In this document: positions 8,943 to 18,043 of the stretch, in pieces
Layout: each line of letters opens with the position of its first letter
How positions within the stretch are numbered: position 1 is the first letter of the stretch
The notes under the pieces: model-generated
Told to the model about the DNA's origin: nothing
What the model saw: only the letters and a program-made list of their open reading frames with translations
The model's database searches: none
Assembly (NCBI RefSeq): GCF_025725645.1
Contig: NZ_CP107007.1
Location: forward strand, 2,790,001-2,854,000
Source: Halomonas sp. GD1P12
GTDB taxonomy: Bacteria; Pseudomonadota; Gammaproteobacteria; Pseudomonadales; Halomonadaceae
Reading direction: 5' to 3'
Length of the DNA: 64,000 nucleotides
Program-made: the position numbers and the translations under genes

Positions 8943-9165
8943 GCCATATCCCGTAAAACGTTGATCGATCTGTCGTGCAGCCCCCAGCCGCGCACAGGCG
9001 CGCTGAACGGATGCGAGGATAGCGGCTAAAAGCCGCAACGTGAGGGCACAGCGCTAGGGTGGAAGCATCGTCCAGAGAGAGGTGAGAAGCATGAATTACC
9101 GCTGCCTTGCGAGGTGATCGAGGCAAAAGCCGACTAACGCGGCTTTTCAGAGAGCGCGATTATAG
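8943..9165 (-). promoter_or_regulatory. Promoter and long structured 5' leader of the SulP gene
   Basis: On the minus strand a perfect TATAAT lies at 9164-9159. A start just downstream would give a leader of about 210 nt. The leader holds two hairpins: AAAAGCCG/CGGCTTTT (9125-9132 with 9140-9147) and GCGGCT-AAA-AGCCGC (9022-9036). Neither is followed by a T run on the minus strand, so they are not simple terminators. I do not recognise a known riboswitch class. The remaining 9166-9432 is a markedly AT-rich gap upstream of the chemoreceptor gene, with no recognisable operator. Confidence 0.4.
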
Positions 9166-9432
9166 CAAGCACGTTCTCGAATGCCACCCAGGGCAGGCTC
9201 GACGATACCGGTATTTTAGTACGCCTATCGTACTCGATAGCGTCTCTCAATCGTTAAATGAATACGTCACAATTGTTTGCAACTGATTAGTACGCAAATA
9301 AATGGAGCAGGATTACTCTAATCAAAACGCATGATGTCTAGCGCTTGAAAAAGTAAAAAAATAATACATAATTTATACAAAAATAGAACCATATGACCAA
9401 AGCGGTACAACCCCTACCCATCGAGAACGCCC

Positions 9433-10701
9433 ATGCTCACCTTCATCAAGCACGACGCCTTGCCTCTGGCGCTTCAGGAACACACCGCCAGTATTCATTT
9501 CTCACCCAATGGCACCATCCTGGATGCAAGTCCCATCTTTTTACAAAAGATCGGCTATCAGCTGGACGATATCGTCGGCCAGCACCACAGCATTTTTTGC
9601 CCAGTGGAGGAGACTTCCTCGGCGAATTATCAGCGCTTTTGGAGCGCACTGGCCAACGGTGAGCCGCAGCAGGGCAGCTTTCGGCGTATCAGCGCCGCTG
9701 GCGAGGATATTTGGCTCGAAGCGATCTACCTGCCGGTGAGAAACCGTCGCGGCAAGGTAGAGAAGATCGTCAAGATCGCCAGCGACATTTCCACGCGTCA
9801 CCAATCCGCCCAAAGCCACAGCGCCGTTCTCCGCGCGCTCGATAGCTCCATGGCGGTCATCGAGTTCGCACCCGACGGCACCGTTTTGAACGCCAACGCC
9901 AACTTCGAGCGCGTCATGGGCTACAAGAGTGAGCAGCTCAAGGGCCAGCACCATCGCCTCTTCTGCACGCCGGATTTTGTCTCTCAGCTGCCGGCATTCT
10001 GGGCAGCGCTTGCCAGCGGTCAGTTCAAGCAGGGCAAGTTCGAGCGTCTTGACAGCCAGGGCCAAAGCGTATGGCTCGAGGCCACCTACAACCCGGTTTA
10101 CGACAGCCATAACAACGTCGTCAAGATCGTCAAGTTCGCCACCGACATCACACGTGCCGTTAGGGAGGGCGAGGCCGCCCGCCGCGCGGTGTTGAACGCC
10201 CAAAGCACGTCCAGCCAGACCGAGCAGATCGCCCAGAACGGCTTGACGCACCTTCACCGGGTGATCGAGGAGTCACGCCAGGCGGCCCGGACCCTGGCCG
10301 ATGCCCAGCAGCTCATGACCGCGCTCAACAAGCAGGCGCAAACGATCAACAAGATCACCGCTGCGATCGCCAAAATCGCCAATCAGACCAACCTTTTGTC
10401 ACTGAACGCGGCCGTGGAAGCGGCGCGAGCGGGGGAACGGGGGCGCGGTTTCGCCGTGGTCGCCAACGAAGTGCGCCAGCTGGCCAAGGGCTCCAGTGAA
10501 GCGGTCGAAGAGATTACTCGCGTGCTCAGAGAAAACAGCGAGCTGGTCGAGCGTACGAGCCTCGCCGTCTCCCAGGTGGTCGAGCAGGGTAAAACCAGCC
10601 AGGCAAGCGTGGGAGAGATCGAGACCATCGTCAACGAGATCCTTGCTGGCGCGCGCGGCGTATCGGACTCCGTCGAACGGCTGGCACTTCAATCGGTGTG
10701 A
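9433..10701 (+). CDS. Soluble PAS-PAS methyl-accepting chemotaxis protein, BdlA-like
   Basis: The 422-residue protein has two PAS domains (about 8-120 and 130-245, each ending with a PAC-like stretch such as WLEATYNPV and [10 protein letters not shown]) and a C-terminal chemoreceptor signalling domain whose tip is the conserved [20 protein letters not shown]. There is no membrane segment, so it is cytoplasmic. Length and order match BdlA of Pseudomonas aeruginosa, which links oxygen or redox and nutrient signals to biofilm dispersal through c-di-GMP enzymes; Aer-like energy sensing is the alternative. A heme or flavin cofactor cannot be judged here. The ATG at 9433 has only a weak ribosome site (GAG nine bases upstream). 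Confidence 0.88.
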   Translation: MLTFIKHDALPLALQEHTASIHFSPNGTILDASPIFLQKIGYQLDDIVGQHHSIFCPVEETSSANYQRFWSALANGEPQQGSFRRISAAGEDIWLEAIYLPVRNRRGKVEKIVKIASDISTRHQSAQSHSAVLRALDSSMAVIEFAPDGTVLNANANFERVMGYKSEQLKGQHHRLFCTPDFVSQLPAFWAALASGQFKQGKFERLDSQGQSVWLEATYNPVYDSHNNVVKIVKFATDITRAVREGEAARRAVLNAQSTSSQTEQIAQNGLTHLHRVIEESRQAARTLADAQQLMTALNKQAQTINKITAAIAKIANQTNLLSLNAAVEAARAGERGRGFAVVANEVRQLAKGSSEAVEEITRVLRENSELVERTSLAVSQVVEQGKTSQASVGEIETIVNEILAGARGVSDSVERLALQSV

Positions 10702-10764
10702 TAAGGCCCACCGGCTGGATAAAAGAAGGGGCAGTGCCGCGCTGAACAACGCAAAAACGAAAAA

Positions 10765-10790
10765 GGCGGCCAGCGGCCGCCCTCTTCCTA
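10765..10790 (+). terminator. Terminator between the chemoreceptor and peroxiredoxin genes
   Basis: A 7-bp stem GGCGGCC/GGCCGCC with a 3-nt loop (10765-10781) is followed by CTCTTCCT on the plus strand and preceded by A-rich sequence (reading as T-rich on the minus strand). It can serve both convergent genes. Confidence 0.6.
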
Positions 10791-10818
10791 ACGCCCAATA
10801 GCGGGCGCCTGAACACTA

Positions 10819-11469
10819 TTACTTGAGGCGCGTTTTACGTAAGTAAGGCAGTACCGCGTCGAACTCGCCAAATTTATCCCTGGCATCGTCATTGGAGACG
10901 CTCGGCGGGATGATCACATCCTGACCTACGGTCCAGTCTGCCGGGGTGGCCACGCCGTGCTTTTCGGTCGCCTGCAGCGCATCGAGGGCCCGCAGGATCT
11001 CCGCGAAATTACGCCCCACGGACATCGGGTAGGTCATCGACAGTTTGAGCTTTTTGTCCGGGCCAATGATGAACACCGAGCGCACCGTGGCGCTGTCTGC
11101 CGGGGTGCGCCCATCGGGCAGGTAGGCGTCTTCCGGCAGCATGTCAAAAAGCTTGGAGACCTCCAGCCCTTCGTCGGCAATGATCGGAAAGCCGACCGCG
11201 CTTCCGCTGTAGGTTTCGATATCTCCCGCCCAGCGCTTGTGATCCTCGACGCCATCCACGGAGACACCGATCACTTTGGTGCCGCGCTTTTTCCACTCGT
11301 CATTGAGCGTGGCAACCGCGCCAAACTCGGTCGTGCATACCGGGGTGAAATCCTTCGGGTGCGAAAACAGAATCGCCCAGTTATCGCCGATCCAGTCGTG
11401 AAAGCGGATCGCGCCCTGGCTAGTCTCGGCGTCAAAATCCGGAACGACGGCGTTGATACGTAGTGACAT
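10819..11469 (-). CDS. 1-Cys peroxiredoxin (Prx6/AhpC-TSA family)
   Basis: The 216-residue protein reduces hydrogen peroxide and organic peroxides. The peroxidatic cysteine is C45 in FTPVCTTEF. The length, the absence of a clear resolving Cys near the C terminus and the C-terminal 1-cysPrx extension (about 155-216) place it in the Prx6 subfamily rather than the 2-Cys AhpC group. A strong ribosome site (AAAGGAGG) precedes the ATG at 11469. The gene stands alone on its strand with a shared terminator on its 3' side. The reductant cannot be inferred. Confidence 0.95.
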   Translation of the reverse strand: MSLRINAVVPDFDAETSQGAIRFHDWIGDNWAILFSHPKDFTPVCTTEFGAVATLNDEWKKRGTKVIGVSVDGVEDHKRWAGDIETYSGSAVGFPIIADEGLEVSKLFDMLPEDAYLPDGRTPADSATVRSVFIIGPDKKLKLSMTYPMSVGRNFAEILRALDALQATEKHGVATPADWTVGQDVIIPPSVSNDDARDKFGEFDAVLPYLRKTRLK

Positions 11470-11563
11470 GGTGCCTCCTTTGCGGGTGGTCGAACTTTTA
11501 ATACCTTAAACCACGCTCTACCAATTCTCTATAGAACGTTTGGTTTTAAGACACTGCCTGGCG

Positions 11564-12652
11564 CTACGGCGTTCCACCTTCTTTGCCCGGTTGAGCCGGC
11601 TCTTTCGTTGCCGCGACCATATCAGCCGGCTCGCGACCCCGCTTGACCCGAGAGAGCCAGCGCTGTCTGGCGTGATGGCGCAGGTTCGTGACGCGGTCGG
11701 TTTCATCGACAATGTCCTGGCCCAGAATGGTTTCGAAGATATCCTCGAGCGTAATCAGCCCCACGAACGTGCCGTGCTCGTCATATACCACACGCATATG
11801 CAGGTGATCCTTGAGCATGGACACGAACACCTCTTCGACGTGATGATCGACATCCACCCGGCCGATCGAGTGCATCAGCTCGCTCATGCTCTTGTCGTCG
11901 TCGGCGTGGTAGATATCGGCCTTGTGAACGTAGCCAAAGGGCTGCTCGGCGCTGTCCATGACCGGAAAGCGAGTAAACGACGCCTTGCCATGCTGGCCGT
12001 CGAACTCGGCCACGGTCATATTGGGGGTGACCGTCACGCATACCGTGCGCGGCGTCATCGCCTGGGACACGGCGATCTCGTGCAAATTGAGCATGTTGAC
12101 GATGGTGCGCGACTCGTCGTCGTCCAGCACCTTCTCCTCGAGCCCGACCCGCGCCAGCGTCTTGATCTCCTCGCGCAGGTCGACGTCGTGCTCGGCACTT
12201 CCCAGCCGGCGCGTGATCTGCTCGGAAAGCCAGATGAACGGCAACAGCACCAGGATCATCGGCTTGAGCAAGCGCGGCAATAGCGGTGACAGCGCGCGCC
12301 AATAGGTAGCGCCGATCGTCTTGGGAATGATTTCCGATAGCACCAGAATCAGCAGCGTCATCACCGCCGACACGATCGCAATCGAGGCCTCGCCGAACAC
12401 GACCGCCGCCTGAGCACCTACCGCCGTCGCCCCCACCGTATGGGCAATGGTATTGAGCGTGAGAATCGCCGCCAGCGGCCGGTCGATATTGGTCTTGAGG
12501 GTATTCAGCGAGGCGTGCAGGCGCGGATTGTTGTTTTTCAGCCGGGCAATATAGCTTGGTGTAATGGACAAGAGCGCGGCTTCGAGAATGGAGCAAAGAA
12601 ACGATAAAGAGATGGCAAGCGTTGCGGTAACGATGAGCAGGAGCATGAGCAC
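11564..12652 (-). CDS. CNNM/HlyC-CorC family membrane protein with CBS pair
   Basis: The 362-residue protein has an N-terminal DUF21/CNNM membrane domain (about 1-150, three or four helices, with IPKTIG as the conserved motif) and a CBS-domain pair (about 195-320, containing MTPRTVCVTV and GLITLEDIFETILG). It lacks the CorC_HlyC domain at the end. Relatives are linked to Mg2+ or Co2+ efflux and handling. The frame opens with GTG at 12652 and an ATG lies two codons further in; neither has a convincing ribosome site, so the start is uncertain by two codons. Confidence 0.88.
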   Translation of the reverse strand: MLMLLLIVTATLAISLSFLCSILEAALLSITPSYIARLKNNNPRLHASLNTLKTNIDRPLAAILTLNTIAHTVGATAVGAQAAVVFGEASIAIVSAVMTLLILVLSEIIPKTIGATYWRALSPLLPRLLKPMILVLLPFIWLSEQITRRLGSAEHDVDLREEIKTLARVGLEEKVLDDDESRTIVNMLNLHEIAVSQAMTPRTVCVTVTPNMTVAEFDGQHGKASFTRFPVMDSAEQPFGYVHKADIYHADDDKSMSELMHSIGRVDVDHHVEEVFVSMLKDHLHMRVVYDEHGTFVGLITLEDIFETILGQDIVDETDRVTNLRHHARQRWLSRVKRGREPADMVAATKEPAQPGKEGGTP

Positions 12653-12728
12653 TTGGCGGTGAGGGGTGTAACGTGTTTATAGGAGCGCGGCGCAGGATTG
12701 TCAATGAAGCACCGCGCTCGTAAGCGCC

Positions 12729-13406
12729 CTACCCCATGATACGCGACGAAAACGACTCGAGGTCGGTGACGGTCATGTCCGGCTCGATTCCCCAGGGATC
12801 GAAAGGCGCATCGCTTCGCCGGCGCACCCAGGCGCTCTTGAGCCCGGCGTGCCTGGCGCCGATCACATCGAAAGCGTTGCTCGAAACGAGCCAGGTGTGC
12901 TCGGGGCGCACGTCCAGCCGGCTGCGAAGATAGGCGTAAACCGCCGGGTCGGGTTTGAAGCGCTTGATGGCATCGACGCTGACCCAGTCATCGATGTAGG
13001 CCGAGACGCCGGCCCGGCCCAAAAGCCCTGCCACTGCCTCTTCGGTACCGTTGGAGAACGCCACGCAGCGAAAGCCGGCTTCCTTGAGACCGGCCAGCGC
13101 CGGGCGCACGTCATCGAAGGCGGGAAGCTCGCCGTAGAGCGTCATCAGGTGATCGCAGTCGTTGTCGGAAAGGCCGGTTTGCAGCGCCCGGTCGGTAAAG
13201 ATCAGCGCGCGCCGAGTGCATTCGGCGAACGTTACGTAGGCGCCCATCAGACCAACGCGAAAGCTGTACTCGAGCTGCTTCTCGCGCCAGCGCCTGGCAA
13301 ATTCCTGAGCACGCGAGCCGTCCGCCAGCCGCCGCTCGAGCTCCTCGGTGACGCCTTGGGTGTCGATTAGCGTGCCGTAAACGTCGAAGGCTAAAACCGG
13401 TTGCAT
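12729..13406 (-). CDS. Haloacid dehalogenase, type II
   Basis: The 225-residue HAD-superfamily hydrolase keeps the nucleophile Asp in LAFDVYGTLIDT (D8), the motif II Ser-Asn in AFSNGTEE, a Lys in FKPDP, and the acidic motif III region near LVSSNAFDVIGA. Length and motif I match L-2-haloacid dehalogenases, which hydrolyse 2-halo acids to hydroxy acids, but many such proteins act on unknown substrates. The ATG at 13406 has a GAGGTGCAGG ribosome site; upstream open frame is not used. It follows the doeD terminator and is not part of that operon. Confidence 0.88.
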   Translation of the reverse strand: MQPVLAFDVYGTLIDTQGVTEELERRLADGSRAQEFARRWREKQLEYSFRVGLMGAYVTFAECTRRALIFTDRALQTGLSDNDCDHLMTLYGELPAFDDVRPALAGLKEAGFRCVAFSNGTEEAVAGLLGRAGVSAYIDDWVSVDAIKRFKPDPAVYAYLRSRLDVRPEHTWLVSSNAFDVIGARHAGLKSAWVRRRSDAPFDPWGIEPDMTVTDLESFSSRIMG

Positions 13407-13463
13407 CCTGCACCTCGTTGTCAGAATCAAAAGGGATGCTCTAAGCGTAGCCTGCCCGGCGCA

Positions 13464-13497
13464 AAACAAAAACGCCGCTGCACGAGGCAGCGGCGTG
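13464..13497 (-). terminator. Rho-independent terminator of the doeCD operon
   Basis: A 9-bp stem CGCCGCTGC/GCAGCGGCG with a 5-nt loop (13473-13495) is followed on the minus strand by a T-rich run (TTTTTGTTTT). It lies just past the doeD stop codon and is a textbook intrinsic terminator. Confidence 0.88.
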
Positions 13498-13514
13498 TTG
13501 AACGAAGCGCTGGA

Positions 13515-14948
13515 TCAAACGGTAAACGCCGCTTCCTGCTCGCCGGTCTTGAGGTCGCCCGAGCGGGTCAGCTCGTCGGTGACGCGGTCGACGGCGCGCT
13601 TGGCCCGCGCAATCACTTCGTCCACCTCCTGGCGGTTGATGGTCAAGGGCGGGGCGAAGCCGAGGATATCGCCCTGGGGCATGGCGCGGGCGATCAGGTT
13701 CTCCTCGAGTGCTGCCGCGGCGACCCGTGGGCCGACTTTCAGCGCCGGGTCGAAGTGCAGGCGCTGTTTCGCCTCCGGCGAGAACTCGAGAGCGGCCATC
13801 AGGCCCACGCCGCGCACGTCGCCGAGAAGCGGGTGTCCCTCGAAGGTCGCTTTCAGCTGGCTCTGGAAGTAGGCGCCGGTTTCCGCGGCGTTGCCGACCA
13901 GGTTCTCGCGCTCGATGATGTCCAGGTTGGCAAGCCCCGCCGCGCAGCCCAGCGCGTGGCCGGAGTAGGTCCAGCCGTGGCCGATCGGGCCAAACTCACC
14001 GGTGCCGGCTTCGAGCACTTTCCACACCTTGTCACCGACGATGACGCCGGACAGCGGCTGGTAGGCGCTGGTCAGGCCCTTGGCGATGGTGACGAGATCC
14101 GGCTCGATGCCGTAGTGATGGCTACCGAAGGCGGACCCGGTGCGCCCGAATCCGCAGACCACTTCGTCGGCGATCAACAGCACGTCGTACTTGTTCAAAA
14201 CCGCCTGAATCGCTTCCCAGTAGCCTTCCGGCGGCGGCACGATGCCGCCGGTGCCGAGCACCGGCTCGCCGATGAACGCGGCCACGGTGTCCGGGCCCTC
14301 TTCCAGAATCATCGTCTCGAGCTTTTCGGCACAATACGCTGAAAACTCGCGCTCGGTCATGCCGTGCTGCTCGGCGGCGCGCAGATAGTAATGCGGCGCT
14401 TCGGTGTGGCGGATGGTGTCGATCGGCAAATCGAAATGGTCGTGAAACGCCTTGAGGCCTGTGAGCGAGCCAGACGCGATGCCGGAGCCGTGGTAGCCGC
14501 GCATCCGCGAAATGACCTTCTTCTTCTGCGGGCGACCCAGCACATTGTTGTAGTAGCGCACGATCTTGAGCTGGGTTTCGTTGGCGTCCGAACCTGACAT
14601 GCCGTAGTAGACCTTCGACATGTTCATGCCAGCGGCCTTGACGATGCGCTCGGACAGCTCGATCTGCGGCTCGTTGGAGTGGCCCACGTAGGTGTGGTAG
14701 TAGGAGAGCTCGAGCGCCTGCTTGTAGATCGCCTCGGCGATTTCGGTGCGCCCGTAGCCGATGTTCACACAATATAGCCCGGCAAAGCCGTCGATGAACT
14801 CGCGGCCGTCCTTGTCGACGATGTTGATGCCTTTACCGCCGGTGATCACGCGCCCCGGCGCGTCGCCGTGGGCGAAGTCCTTGAGGTGGGTCGAGGCGTG
14901 AAAGGTGACCTCACGGTCGCGGTCGATTAACGCTTGATGCTGACTCAT
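13515..14948 (-). CDS. doeD: Class-III aminotransferase of ectoine degradation (diaminobutyrate transaminase DoeD)
   Basis: DoeD converts L-2,4-diaminobutyrate to aspartate semialdehyde in ectoine catabolism. The 477-residue product is a fold-type I PLP enzyme: SGSDANETQLK for phosphate binding, the Asp-Glu pair in LLIADEVVCGFGRTG (261-262) and the Schiff-base Lys in TIAKG (K290). On sequence alone it could be called an omega-amino acid:pyruvate transaminase; its place directly after doeC and near doeA, doeB and doeX supports DoeD. It follows doeC by 87 nt and ends at a strong terminator. Confidence 0.92.
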   Translation of the reverse strand: MSQHQALIDRDREVTFHASTHLKDFAHGDAPGRVITGGKGINIVDKDGREFIDGFAGLYCVNIGYGRTEIAEAIYKQALELSYYHTYVGHSNEPQIELSERIVKAAGMNMSKVYYGMSGSDANETQLKIVRYYNNVLGRPQKKKVISRMRGYHGSGIASGSLTGLKAFHDHFDLPIDTIRHTEAPHYYLRAAEQHGMTEREFSAYCAEKLETMILEEGPDTVAAFIGEPVLGTGGIVPPPEGYWEAIQAVLNKYDVLLIADEVVCGFGRTGSAFGSHHYGIEPDLVTIAKGLTSAYQPLSGVIVGDKVWKVLEAGTGEFGPIGHGWTYSGHALGCAAGLANLDIIERENLVGNAAETGAYFQSQLKATFEGHPLLGDVRGVGLMAALEFSPEAKQRLHFDPALKVGPRVAAAALEENLIARAMPQGDILGFAPPLTINRQEVDEVIARAKRAVDRVTDELTRSGDLKTGEQEAAFTV

Positions 14949-15035
14949 ACGCTGCCTTCTTGACGTGCGCCCCGCTCGACATCGAACGAGGCCTGATAAA
15001 TGCGTGATAAAAATGACGTGACGTTGCCGATTCGC

Positions 15036-16532
15036 TTAACTGCCGGAAACGGAGCCCAGTGCCCCCAGGCAGTAGTACTTGGTTTCCAGATACTCGTCGA
15101 TGCCGGAGGCGCCGCCCTCGCGGCCAAGCCCGGACTGTTTGACGCCGCCGAAGGGCACCGGCGGGCCGGTCATTTTAACCGAGTTGACGCTGACCATGCC
15201 GTACTCAAGCGCCCGCAAAAGTTTCCAGATGCGACGGATATCGTGGGTATAGACGTAGGCGGCCAGCCCATACTCGGTGTCGTTGGCCATACTGATCACC
15301 TCGTCATCGCTTTCAAACGCGGTAATACCGGCCACCGGGGCGAAGTTTTCCTCGCGCCAGACCTTCATTTTCGGCGTAACGCCCGTCAACAGCACCGGCA
15401 TGAAGAAGTTCTCGCCCGGCGCCTTTTGCTGGTCGCCGGCGATCAGCGTCGCGCCTTTGGAAAGGGCGTCATCGACGATCGCGGCGGCCTTCTCTACCGC
15501 TTGGCGGTGAATCAGCGGGCCCAGGTCCACCTCGCCCTTGAAGCCGTTGCCCACGGTGAGCGCGGCCATCCGCTCGGTAAAGTGCGCCACGAACTCATCG
15601 TGGATCGAGGCGTGCACCAGAATTCGGTTGGCGGCGAGACAGTCCTGCCCGGCGGTCTGGAACTTCGCCGCCACCGCGGCGAGTGCGGCCTCGCGCGGAT
15701 CCATATCCGGGCCGACGATGAACGGGGCATTGCCACCCAGCTCCAGCGACAGGCGCTTGACGGTGTCGGCGCTTTGCTCGATCAGAAGCCGCCCGACGCG
15801 GGTGGAGCCGGTAAACGACAGCGCCCGGATGCGCGGCTCGCGACACAAAATCTTCGACACCTCGGCGGGCTCGCCCAGCACCACGTTGAAAATGCCCGCC
15901 GGAATGCCCGCACGCTCGGCAAGCTCGGCCAGCGCCAGCGCGGAAAACGGCGTTTCATTGGCGGGCTTGACGATCACCGGGCAACCGGCGGCAAGTGCCG
16001 CCGCTGCCTTGCGGGTGATCATCGCCAGCGGGAAGTTCCAGGGCGTGATCATCGCCGCGATGCCGACCGGCTCCTTTATGGTGCCCAGTGAGGCGTTCGG
16101 AATGTGGCTGGGGATGGTGTCGCCGTAGGTGCGCTTGCCCTCTTCGGCAAACCAGCGCACGAAGCTGGCACCGTACTCCACTTCGCCGCGGGCATCCGGC
16201 AGCGGTTTGCCCTGTTCCAGGGTCATGATGCGGGCCAGATCCTCGCGATGGGCCTGAATCAGATCGTACCAAGCAAGCAGGCGCTCGCAGCGCTCGTCGG
16301 CGCGCAGCAGCCGCCACTGGCTGAAGGCGGACTCGGCGGCGTCAACGGCGGCGGTGATTTGGCTGGCCTCGAGCAGCGGAATATGGCCGATCGTCTCTCC
16401 CGTGGCGGGATCGACGACGCCCTCCTCGCGTCCGCCCTCGCCGTGGGTCCACTTGCCGTTCACGTAGGCGTACTGGCGAAACAGACGCGGGTCATCCAGA
16501 CGATTGGACAGTGTGGCGGCGTACGTGGTCAT
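15036..16532 (-). CDS. doeC: NAD(P)-dependent aspartate-semialdehyde dehydrogenase of ectoine degradation (DoeC)
   Basis: DoeC oxidises aspartate semialdehyde to aspartate, the last step of ectoine use. The 498-residue protein is a classical aldehyde dehydrogenase: PWNFP with the catalytic Asn (N166), the base E264 in LELGGNAP and the nucleophile C298 in TAGQDCLAANR. Sequence alone would say succinate-semialdehyde dehydrogenase (GabD family); neighbours doeD, doeX, doeB and doeA support the doe role. A GGGAGG ribosome site precedes the ATG at 16532. Its promoter must lie in the divergent gap shared with a diguanylate cyclase gene. Confidence 0.92.
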   Translation of the reverse strand: MTTYAATLSNRLDDPRLFRQYAYVNGKWTHGEGGREEGVVDPATGETIGHIPLLEASQITAAVDAAESAFSQWRLLRADERCERLLAWYDLIQAHREDLARIMTLEQGKPLPDARGEVEYGASFVRWFAEEGKRTYGDTIPSHIPNASLGTIKEPVGIAAMITPWNFPLAMITRKAAAALAAGCPVIVKPANETPFSALALAELAERAGIPAGIFNVVLGEPAEVSKILCREPRIRALSFTGSTRVGRLLIEQSADTVKRLSLELGGNAPFIVGPDMDPREAALAAVAAKFQTAGQDCLAANRILVHASIHDEFVAHFTERMAALTVGNGFKGEVDLGPLIHRQAVEKAAAIVDDALSKGATLIAGDQQKAPGENFFMPVLLTGVTPKMKVWREENFAPVAGITAFESDDEVISMANDTEYGLAAYVYTHDIRRIWKLLRALEYGMVSVNSVKMTGPPVPFGGVKQSGLGREGGASGIDEYLETKYYCLGALGSVSGS

Positions 16533-16837
16533 AAAACCTCCCTGGCCTTCGTCAACAAGCGGCGAAGACGTGCAAAAAGCGATAAGCGCCCGTGGCGCTG
16601 ACTCTATGGCTCTACGCTACGCGAGGATTCACCCGAAGTGTTTTCGAAAAACGCGGCCGAGCGTACGCTTTTTTTGGTGGCTCGCGCTTCAACGACGGTT
16701 TTTTTTGGTTCGCATGTGCAAATACGGCACTTGCAAACATTTGTGGAGTAAACTCATGAGAGTTAAATGATCTTTTTCATGCCGGCATCGTTTGAGTGAC
16801 CCATTGCCCCCGTGCCGGCATCATAGAGGCCGATTTC
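16533..16837. promoter_or_regulatory. Divergent control region between doeC and the diguanylate cyclase gene
   Basis: About 305 nt without a gene. The part nearest the cyclase is AT-rich and holds paired TGCAAA words (16718-16723 and 16732-16737), a GAGTAAACTC inverted repeat (16746-16755) and an overlapping AACTCATGAGAGTT near-palindrome (16751-16764). Such dyads are candidates for DoeX or another regulator; I cannot assign a promoter with confidence. Confidence 0.35.
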
Positions 16838-18043
16838 GTGTATCGACTCACTTCCTACTACAAGGCGCTTTCGCAACGCGCCGGCGACCTGACGGTCCGT
16901 GATCACTACGATAATTATCGACACGATGAGCGCCTTCGCTCGATCAAGCTGCTCACGCTTTGGCTCGCGTTTTTCTACTTTTTCTACACGCTGGTCGATA
17001 TCTACCTGCTTGATGATGTCACCTGGCGTTCGATATTGATTCGCGGGCTGCTGGTGGGGCCGACCACGGTCGCACTGATGCTTTACTACGACCGGCCCGG
17101 CCCGATTCGGTTAAAGGAACTCGCAGGCACCTGCCAGGCCTGCCTTGGATGCGTCGCCTGGTGTCTGGTGATCGTTGGCTCCCACGACCCGAGCGTGCTC
17201 GACTACTTCTATGCCGGGCTAGTGTTCATTCTCGTGCTCACCATCGTCTTTACTCCGCCATTCGAGTACAGCGTTTACGCCTCGCTGTTCGTGTTTGCGT
17301 GCCTCTACTCGACCGTCTGGTTTCTGGAGGGAGTGACGCCAGAGTACGTCGTGCGTAATCTGTCCGTCGGCGTGCCGGTGCTGGTGCTGTCGCTGATGGC
17401 CAACTACCGCTTCTCCTCCGAGTCGCTGCGCCTCTATATGGAGAATCTGCACGTGGAGCGCCTGCGCGGCGAGCTGACCGAGCGTAACGTCGAACTCGAG
17501 CGCCTTTCGCACCTGGACCCGCTCACCGGGCTTGCCAACCGCCGGGCGCTGGCCCGTCAGGAAAAGAAACTGGCGCAGCGCAGCGCTTCGCTAGAGAAAG
17601 CCACGGTGATCGTGGTCGATATCGACCATTTCAAGGATTACAACGACCATTACGGTCATGCCGAGGGAGACAGTGCGCTGCGCGAGGTCGCCAATGCCAT
17701 CAAAAGCGCCTGCGCGCCCAGGGACGTGGTGTGCCGCTATGGGGGCGAAGAGTTTCTGGTACTGCGCTACGGCGAAGCGTCCTGCCACGATAACGCGCTG
17801 GCCGTAGCGGAGCACATTCGCGAGCGGGTCGCCGAACGGCGTATTGCCCACCGGGGCGTGCCGGCGGGCAAGGTGACCGTGAGCGTGGGCGTTTGCAGTG
17901 GGGCGCTCGGCAGTGGCACCACCCTCAAGGAGCTGACCCGATGCGCCGACCAGGCGCTTTACGATGCCAAGCAGCAAGGGCGCAATCGGGTGTGCCGGCG
18001 CGAGTATGCGCCTTCCCCTCATCACGCCAACAAGATGTCATGA
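16838..18043 (+). CDS. Membrane-bound diguanylate cyclase (GGDEF)
   Basis: The protein (401 residues from this start) has about six hydrophobic segments (roughly 35-195), a short coiled-coil linker and a C-terminal GGDEF domain (about 230-390). The active-site motif is GGEEF, preceded by VVDIDHFKDYND for metal binding, so it should make c-di-GMP from two GTP. The product-inhibition RxxD site is not present (the position reads APRD). I prefer the GTG at 16838 because AGAGG lies eight bases upstream; the frame is open from another GTG at 16796 that lacks a ribosome site. The gene is opposite in strand to the doe genes around it and its 3' end overlaps doeX by 6 nt. Confidence 0.9.
   Translation: MYRLTSYYKALSQRAGDLTVRDHYDNYRHDERLRSIKLLTLWLAFFYFFYTLVDIYLLDDVTWRSILIRGLLVGPTTVALMLYYDRPGPIRLKELAGTCQACLGCVAWCLVIVGSHDPSVLDYFYAGLVFILVLTIVFTPPFEYSVYASLFVFACLYSTVWFLEGVTPEYVVRNLSVGVPVLVLSLMANYRFSSESLRLYMENLHVERLRGELTERNVELERLSHLDPLTGLANRRALARQEKKLAQRSASLEKATVIVVDIDHFKDYNDHYGHAEGDSALREVANAIKSACAPRDVVCRYGGEEFLVLRYGEASCHDNALAVAEHIRERVAERRIAHRGVPAGKVTVSVGVCSGALGSGTTLKELTRCADQALYDAKQQGRNRVCRREYAPSPHHANKMS

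Noticed and set aside
9393..9662. An 89-codon frame starting before the chemoreceptor gene
   Set aside because: It overlaps the chemoreceptor in another frame; the PAS domains fix the correct frame from 9433.
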